From Dictyostelium firmibasis (lineage: Eukaryota; Evosea; Eumycetozoa; Dictyosteliales; Dictyosteliaceae), in NCBI GenBank assembly GCA_036169595.1, contig CM069769.1:1040001-1104000 (forward strand): a stretch of DNA of 64,000 bases. The letters are read 5' to 3'. Within the stretch, counting starts at the first letter, position 1. Every line of letters starts with the position of its first letter. Shown in pieces: positions 55,811 to 64,000 of this stretch. The position numbers and the translations under genes were made by a program. The notes under the pieces were generated by a model. The model searched no databases. It saw only the letters and a list, made by a program, of their open reading frames with translations, and was not told the DNA's origin.

Positions 55811-58579
55811 TTAATTTAATACAAAATCAACTTCAAAAGATTCATCTAAAGAAAGTGATAAATTTGAAACGGCAAGAGTTGTATCAGTAACTGCATTAAA
55901 GGTATTGATTGGATTACCGTTGACAATGACTTGTTTAACAGATGGTGAGCCATAGATTTGGATGGAACCAATGTTCAAAGTAGCGGTACCATTATAATTG
56001 TTATTGATGATTGTTGATTGTAATTTGTAGACAGATGAGGAAGTGGAGGAAACAACATCAAATTGAATGAAAGAGTATTTATTATCGACATAAGTTTGGA
56101 GTGATTCACCATCATCTAAGAATAATTGACCAGTTGCTTGTAATGAAGAGTCCAAAGCAATAATCAATTCGAATGGTAAAGTTCTTGAGATTTTAGTGGT
56201 AATTGGGATACCATCTTCTGGTGTAACATATGAAGAGGTTGGTTGAGTTGGAATGATATTACCACCACGAACGTGAACATTGATAACATCGAATGGAGCA
56301 TCCAAAGTTTGATAGGCACCAACCGATTGAACTAATGAACCATTACCACCATATTCATACCAAACATCATTTGGGAAGTAAGCACTGACAGTGGTGGCAC
56401 CTTGAGCGAGAACTGGTGATACCATTATGCTTGTACCAACTAAAAATTGTTGATCAATAGCAAATGTCTTTGGATCTAAAGGATATTCAAAGAATAATGG
56501 TCTGACAACTGGGTCACCTGAAACACGAGAAATATGGAACAATGTGTAGTAGAATGGAAGTAAAGTCAATTTACCATTGATTGCTTTGATTGAAATATCT
56601 ACAACCTCTTGACCAAATACCCAAGGTTCTTGTGGTGCACCTAAAAATGTATTATGATTACGAGTGAATGGATAGAAACAACCCAATTGGAGCCATCTAC
56701 CACAGAGTTCAGCATTTGAATCACCATTAAAACCACAAATATCTGCGCCAACGAATGGAATACCAAACATATTCATTGCTAACATTCCTGGAATAGAGTA
56801 ATACATATCAGTGAAAGAACTATAGTTATCTCCTAACCAATGAGCAAAGTGAGCTCCAGTACCTGGGAAAGTACTTCTTGAGATAATAGTAGAACGAGTA
56901 CCTAAAATTGATTGAACAGCCAATTGAGTGGCCAAACCTTCAGTGTAACCATAGATACTGTGTGAATTGTAAACCAAGGTATTATTATATTGGAGTGAGG
57001 TCATATTGATGGTTTTTGAATATAATGGAACACCGCCTGGAATGTATGGTGGATAATTTGGGTCAAATTCTGGTGCTGGCATTGGCACGTCAGTATTGTT
57101 GAAACAATTACCGTCACAAAAGTTTGAGATTTCATTCATATCGATCCAAACACCATCGAATTGAACGGTTTCATAGAAACGCTCAAATTGTTGAGTCCAA
57201 AATTCAGTTGCATTTGGATGGAGGAAATCTGGGAAATTTACGTAACCTGGCCAAACTGAACCAACCAATGGTTCACCATCTGTGCCACCAGCTTTAATGT
57301 AGGCACCAGATTCCATTAAATCGATGTGACTTTGGTAGATTGGTTCAATATTTGAAATACCTGGATCAACGATCATAATATAGTGTTGATTATTTGCATG
57401 AAGACCATCAATGAATGTCTTATAATCAGAAGCAGCAAAATTTACTGGATCAGTGGTGAAATCTCTAAAACTATCCATATAGTCGATATCATTCCACATT
57501 GTTTCCAATGGAATGTTAAATTTGGAATAGTTTGCAACAACTTGACCAGTCTCTGCAATTGAATGATAACCCCATCTACAATTATGATAGGCAAGTGACC
57601 AATAGGATGGCATATGAGTTGTACCGATAACTTGTGAATATTGTTGAATCACTGATAATGGTGTTGGACCAGTGAAAAAGAATAAATCAAAAATACCTCC
57701 AACAACTTTATAGGTCAATGAATTTGGTTGTAATTGAACATCCATTGCATTTGAATTCAATAAAAATACACCATGTGCATTACCTGAACTTGAAGAAAGT
57801 TGTAAATAAAATGGGTGAGAACCATATAAATTAATATTTGGTGTACTTGCTGTACCTTGATCCTTTGCAAATAATGTATATGTAAAATTATTAAATAATC
57901 TCAATTGACTTGTACGTTCTCCCAAACCATAAATATTTGGATTACTTTCTAAAAATGATGTACTTAATTCTAAATAATAATTTGAATACTAATAAAATAA
58001 ATGTTAAAAATATATATATAAATAAAAAAATAAATAAATAAAAAATAGAAATAATATTATCAATACAAACAATTAAACCATTAAATGAACAATCACCTGG
58101 CTGAGTTGTATTGAATAAAACTTCACCAGTTGAAATACGAGTAGCAGCGAAACCAAATGGATTATTTGTGAATTCAATTAAATAATCTGTTGATTCTGGA
58201 TCTACTCCAACTAATTTATTAACAGTTGGTGGAACTATTATTATAATATTTATTATTTTCGATAAATATTAATAGATTGTTTTTAATTTTATGTAATAAA
58301 AATAATAGTCTTACCTTCCCATCTTTGATTATTTGGGTCTGTAATTCTAACTCTAAAAATTTGACTAGTTTCAAAAGTTAATTGAAAATTTAATTGCTCA
58401 ATATCATTTCCATATGGACCTGGTGAAATGAGGTTAAGTGTTGCCTCATAACCATTATTTGTTTTTGTTACACCTTGGGTTGAATATCCTGGGTATTTAC
58501 ATGATGATGCTGATAATGATCCAACCACACAAAATAATACAATAACCAATAAAATAGTTAATGAAAACAAAAATTTCAT
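55811..58579 (-). CDS. gaa: Lysosomal-type alpha-glucosidase, glycoside hydrolase family 31
   Basis: Exons 58579-58315, 58234-58071 and 57988-55811 join in phase to 868 residues. A signal peptide (about 1-24, MKFLFSLTILLVIVLFCVVG) leads into the N-terminal beta-sandwich. The second junction restores NGLIYSNYYLELSTSF, typical of GH31. Catalytic motifs: FDGVWIDMNEISNF with nucleophile Asp about 426, and AHWLGDNYSSF with acid/base Asp about 530; also GADICGFNG and the FTRNHN segment of the barrel. The C-terminal sandwich contains VHVRGGNIIPTQ. The enzyme releases glucose from alpha-1,4 (and 1,6) glucans and glycogen in the endolysosome. An ER glucosidase II alpha subunit would be an alternative, but length and motifs fit the GAA/maltase branch. 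The symbol is given from family knowledge. Confidence 0.92.
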
Positions 58580-59142
58580 TTTTTTTTTTTTTTTTTTATA
58601 TTTTTTAAGTTTTATATTTTTCACACACACACCAAAATTATAAAAAAAAAAAAAAAGAAATTATAATCAAATGAAAATAAATAAATTTTTGATATTTTTT
58701 TTTTTTTTTTTTTTTGTTTTTTTATGTGTGTTTATGTAATAATTAAAAATGAATTATTTTTTATTTTTTTTTATAATTTTTTTTTATAATTTTTTTGTTA
58801 TGGTTAAAAACTGCACGAAAAAAATGAAAAAATATCTGCACAAAAAAAAAATTAAAAAAAATCAAAATTTTGGAAACAAAACTTTCCCATCCTTAAAATA
58901 AGTTCCCAGGATTATTTTTTTTTTAAAAAAAATAAATTTTAAATTTTAAAATAAAATAAAATAAAAAAGGTTTTCTCCGAACCAGGTATTTTGAAAAAAA
59001 AAGTATAATTAAGATTACAATTCCATCACACTATGAAGTCGGGATGTTGAACTAATTTTCCAATAATCTAGTTTTAAATTATTAATAATAATTTTTTTTT
59101 TTTTTTTTTTTAAAATCTAAATTTATAAAATTTAGTTTGCAA

Positions 59143-59182
<40 letters not shown>

Positions 59183-59208
59183 TTGATTTTCTTTTTTCTT
59201 TATTACCA
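58580..59208. other. Intergenic, alpha-glucosidase promoter and FTase beta 3' flank
   Basis: T/A runs dominate; small less AT-rich patches at 58885-58925 and 58975-59045 (TTTTCTCCGAACCAGG, CATCACACTATGAAGTCGGGATG) could be promoter sites. I see no gene. Confidence 0.45.
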
Positions 59209-60883
<1,675 letters not shown>

Positions 60884-61147
60884 ATTATTTGTATAATTGT
60901 GTTATTTCTTTATTTTTTTTTTTTGTTTTTTTTTTTTGAAATTAAAATAAATAAAATAAAGTAAAATGAAAAATAAAAAAAAAAGTGAAAAAAAAAAAAA
61001 AAAAAAAAAAAAAAACAAAAGTAATTTAATTGAAAAAATTTAATTAAAATAGTAAAGTGATCTATTTAATTTAATATTAAAATTAAATAAATGAATGAAA
61101 TAATCATAATGATGATAAGGTATTATTAATTTTTATCATTATTAGGA

Positions 61148-61805
61148 TTACTCTGATTTATTAATTGATTTTTTTTCTTTTCTTGAATAATAAGATTTTC
61201 CAGAGGTACCAAAAATTTTATCTAAATAAGTAAAGGTTGAAGCATAATTACCAATGAAAACCTCATGATGATAATCATGGAAAGGAGCGCCACCCCAAAA
61301 TGGAATTAAATTTGTTAAACTCCAAGGGAAATCATACCCAGAGTGACATTCTACAGTTTGGTATAAACGAACACCTAACCAAACCCAAAGAGTGAAAAGA
61401 TCACGTGAGAAAATGAATGGACCAATAACTGTACCAACACCTAAAATAATAGTCTCCAATGGGTGAGCATATTCAGCTGTAATACCAAAAGGTGATGCAA
61501 AATCATGGTGTACCTTATGGATATATCTATACCAAATTCCATGATGTAAGGCTCTATGGGACCAATAGAAATAGAAATCTTCAATGATGAAACTACATGC
61601 AATCGTTAATAGTAAATATGGAATTGATGGTAATGGTGCTCTTGCTGATAAACCAATTGCTTTAATGGCTGGATCAAAGATATACATCATTGGTAATTGT
61701 ATTAATACTTGAGTCAATATAACTTTGATGGCACAATATGTTTGAGATTTCCAATCATTCTCTTTAGTCTTTTTATTAATTAATATTCATATATTAATAT
61801 TTTAG

Positions 61806-61841
<36 letters not shown>

Positions 61842-62033
61842 ATACATTACTTGTTGAATTTTATATTTTCTAAAGAAAGGAATAAAATCGGCTATAAGGA
61901 ATGGAATGAAACATCCAAAATAAAAAACTTGATGGGCAATAAAAGTACCATAGGTGAGTAAAAATTCTTCGCCATAATAATCTACAAATCTGAGCCAATA
62001 AGGTTCAATAAATTTTAATGAAAGTGATTCCAT
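61148..62033 (-). CDS. Methylsterol monooxygenase (C-4 sterol methyl oxidase), copy 1
   Basis: Exons 62033-61851 and 61768-61148 join in phase to 267 residues. The junction gives KIQQ-TKENDWK, matching KIQP-NKTNEWK of the next gene. Fatty acid hydroxylase/ERG25-type di-iron histidine boxes are present: HRALHH, HKVHH and HDYHH, with membrane segments before them (TYGTFIAHQVFYFGCFIPFL) and around IEDFYFYWSH. The enzyme removes C-4 methyl groups during sterol synthesis at the ER using cytochrome b5. The C-terminus is KKSINKSE with no clear ER retrieval signal. It is a tandem duplicate of the gene at 62638-63554, same strand, 604 bp apart. Confidence 0.92.
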
Positions 62034-62081
62034 TTTTTTTTTTTTTTAAAAAAAAATAATTAACTAAAATAATAAATGAAA

Positions 62082-62096
62082 ATAAGATAATCTTAT
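62082..62096. promoter_or_regulatory. Palindrome ATAAGATAATCTTAT shared by both sterol genes
   Basis: This inverted repeat, followed by CTCGA, lies 49 bp upstream of the copy 1 ATG. An equivalent (ATAAGAGTTCTTAT plus CTCGA) lies 90 bp upstream of copy 2. The arms stay complementary although the centre differs, and the downstream AATAATACTAATATATA is also shared. Confidence 0.5.
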
Positions 62097-62180
62097 CTCG
62101 ATAATTATTTTATAAATAATACTAATATATAGTTTTTAAGTATATAAATAAATATTATTCTATTTAATTATTACAATTTT

Positions 62181-62217
<37 letters not shown>

Positions 62218-62297
62218 AAAAAAAATAGGAAATATAAAAAAAAAAAGTAAATAAAAAAAAATAAATAAAAAAAAATTAAAAAAAATAAATTTAAAGG

Positions 62298-62323
62298 TTG
62301 ACGGCTTAGGTGCGTGTCGTCAA
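62298..62323. promoter_or_regulatory. TTGACG...CGTCAA inverted repeat
   Basis: Two 6 bp arms separated by 14 GC-rich bases (GCTTAGGTGCGTGT) form an inverted repeat in otherwise almost pure AT sequence, 265 bp upstream of copy 1. The half-site TGACG resembles bZIP/CREB-type cores. Confidence 0.4.
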
Positions 62324-62637
62324 ATGTTTTGAAATTAAGCTCTTTATTTTATTTTTTTATTATTTTTTTTTTTAATAAAATTTGATTTTGATTTTGATTT
62401 TTTTTTTTTTTTTTTTTTTGTTTTGTTTTGTTTTGTTTTGGTAAATGGAACACGTCTGCAACCCAAAATAATCAATTTTTGAAACAAATCTTTTTTTTTT
62501 TTTTTAATTTATTTTTATTTTAAATAAAATATTTTTTCTTTTCTTTTTAAAACAAAATTGGTGTTGTTCAAGTGATTTTTTTGTTTTTTTTAATTTTTTT
62601 TTATTTTTTTTTTTTATTTTTTTTTTTTTAATGTTGT

Positions 62638-63554
62638 TTATTCTGATTTACCAGCAGCAAGTTTGGCCTCTCTAATTTGTTTTCTAGAGTAATATTTATC
62701 AGAGGTACCAAAGATTTTATCTAAATAAGTAAAGGTTGAAGAATAATTACCAACAAAAGTTTCATGATGGAAATCATGGAAATGAGAACCACCCCAAAAT
62801 GGAATTAATTTTGTTGGATTCCAAGGGAAATCATAACCGGAATGACATTCTACAGTTTGGAAGAGACGAGTACCTAACCAAACCCAAAGAGTGAAAAGAT
62901 CACGTGAGAAAATGAATGGACCAATAACTGTACCAACACCTAAAATAACGGTTTCTAATGGATGAGCATACTCTGCGGTCATACCGAATGGTGCAGCATG
63001 ATCATGATGAATCTTATGAATATGTTTATACCAAAATCCATGATGTAATGCTCTATGTACCCAATAGAAATAGAAATCTTCAATAAGGAAACAACATACA
63101 AGTGTGAAAATTAAATATGGAATTGATGGTAATGGTGCTCTTGCTGATAAACCAATTGCTTTAATAGCTGGATCAAAGAAATACATCATTGGTAATTGAA
63201 CAAATATATGTGTCATCAAAACTTTGAAAATACAATTTAATTGAGTTTTCCATTCATTTGTTTTATTCTAAAAAATAAATTAAAAAAAAATAAAAATAAA
63301 TAAATAAATTGTTAACATATTAAAAAAAAAAAAATTATAAATTATAAATAAATAGAATTTTAAAAACTTACTGGTTGAATTTTATATTTTTGAAGGAATG
63401 GCATGAAATCACATAAAAAGAATGGAATGAATGAACCAAAGTAAAAGACTTCGTGGGCAATGAAAGTACCATAGGTAATAAGAAAGTCTTCTCCATAATA
63501 ATCTACAAATTTGAACCAATATGGTTCAATGAATTTTAATGAAAGTGATTCCAT
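62638..63554 (-). CDS. Methylsterol monooxygenase (C-4 sterol methyl oxidase), copy 2
   Basis: Exons 63554-63372 and 63267-62638 join in phase to 270 residues. The first exon has the same length (61 codons) and near-identical sequence as copy 1. The three histidine boxes are kept (HRALHH, HKIHH, HDFHH). The ATG at 63554 (MESLSLKFIEPYW) was chosen to match copy 1; an upstream in-frame ATG only adds a Lys run. The C-terminus differs from copy 1 (QIREAKLAAGKSE). Function as for copy 1; two paralogues may differ in expression stage or in 4,4-dimethyl versus 4-methyl substrate. Confidence 0.92.
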
Positions 63555-64000
63555 TATTTTTATAAATATATATATACGTATATTTTTTTTTTTTTTTTTT
63601 TTTTTTTTCACAAATTTATATATATAAATAATAATATATGAAAATAAGAGTTCTTATCTCGAAAATTATTTAATTGAAAAATAATACTAATATATACAGG
63701 GATATAAATAAATATTATTAATAATACTACAATAACAACTACGCGATCAAGACGTATTTTTTTTTTTTAATGTGCGAGCGGGAACTGATGAAAAAAAAAA
63801 AAAAAGCAAAAAAAAAAAATTTTTTTTTAGAAAAATATCTTCACAAATATGTTTTTTTTTTTATTTTTTATTATTTTTTTTTTTTGTAAAAAAAAAAAAA
63901 AAAAAAAAAGGTGAAAAAAATGAACTGAAGGTCTTTTAAAAGAAATTCCAAATGAACGACAGGCATCGTTTTTTTAGGAAACAAAAGATTGGGTTTAATT
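63555..64000. promoter_or_regulatory. Promoter of methylsterol monooxygenase copy 2 and window end
   Basis: Includes the palindrome at 63644-63657 (ATAAGAGTTCTTAT, then CTCGA) shared with copy 1. A less AT-rich patch at 63730-63790 (CGCGATCAAGACG, GTGCGAGCGGGAACTG) may be a promoter of this or of a gene beyond the window. No gene is seen up to the right edge. Confidence 0.45.

Larger units (their letters stand above)
62034..62637. promoter_or_regulatory. Promoter of methylsterol monooxygenase copy 1
   Basis: Contains the palindrome at 62082-62096 shared with copy 2, and a non-AT-rich island at 62295-62325 with TTGACG...CGTCAA arms. The remainder is homopolymer runs plus the ATTTTG and TTTTG tandem repeats at about 62380-62440. 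Confidence 0.5.

Overview
The window is nuclear DNA of a dictyostelid, almost certainly Dictyostelium discoideum. It is extremely AT-rich, has long poly-A/poly-T runs between genes, (AAT)n runs that encode asparagine tracts, and short AT-rich introns with GTAAGT-type donors. Several products match known Dictyostelium families: an FNIP-repeat protein, class I aldolase, CAF-1 p60, RNase H2 subunit B, farnesyltransferase beta, a GH31 alpha-glucosidase and two methylsterol oxidases.

Layout. 1-9.7 kb holds ordinary genes: a B-box protein (cut by the left edge), an FNIP protein, chaf1b, RNase H2 subunit B and fructose-bisphosphate aldolase. 9.8-44.9 kb is a tandem array of five closely related minus-strand genes, here called A to E. 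Each has seven exons and encodes a secreted protein with four mannose-6-phosphate-receptor-homology (MRH) lectin-like domains, cysteine/helical modules and up to seven IPT/TIG domains. I reconstructed the exon structure by hand; all five copies keep open, phase-consistent exons, including a small last exon of 55-154 nt. Copy D carries an in-frame deletion of 1,239 nt that removes TIG2-TIG5. Between D and E lies about 5.5 kb of rearranged DNA (33.4-39.0 kb): a truncated array copy, inverted repeats of about 1.1 kb, scrambled array fragments and decayed zinc-finger-like ORFs. Upstream of E there is an inverted fragment of E's own MRH exon, then a decayed gene for a different TIG-repeat protein (45.6-48.6 kb).

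49.4-64 kb returns to single genes: an Afi1/MesA-type DENN protein, an unrecognised coiled-coil protein, tRNA-Asn(GUU) with a downstream external B box and two tandem tRNA-like repeats, alpha-glucosidase, farnesyltransferase beta, and two tandem methylsterol monooxygenase genes that share an upstream palindrome.

The most notable content is the MRH-TIG array. The TIG core is nearly identical between copies while MRH segments and the last TIG domains vary in a mosaic way. Introns 1 to 3 sit at the same place and phase in successive MRH domains, and the cysteine/helical-TIG unit occurs twice per protein. This suggests a secreted glycan-recognition family undergoing duplication, gene conversion and domain loss. 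The lectin function is an inference from sequence pattern only. Exon coordinates and domain calls were made by eye, without database search.
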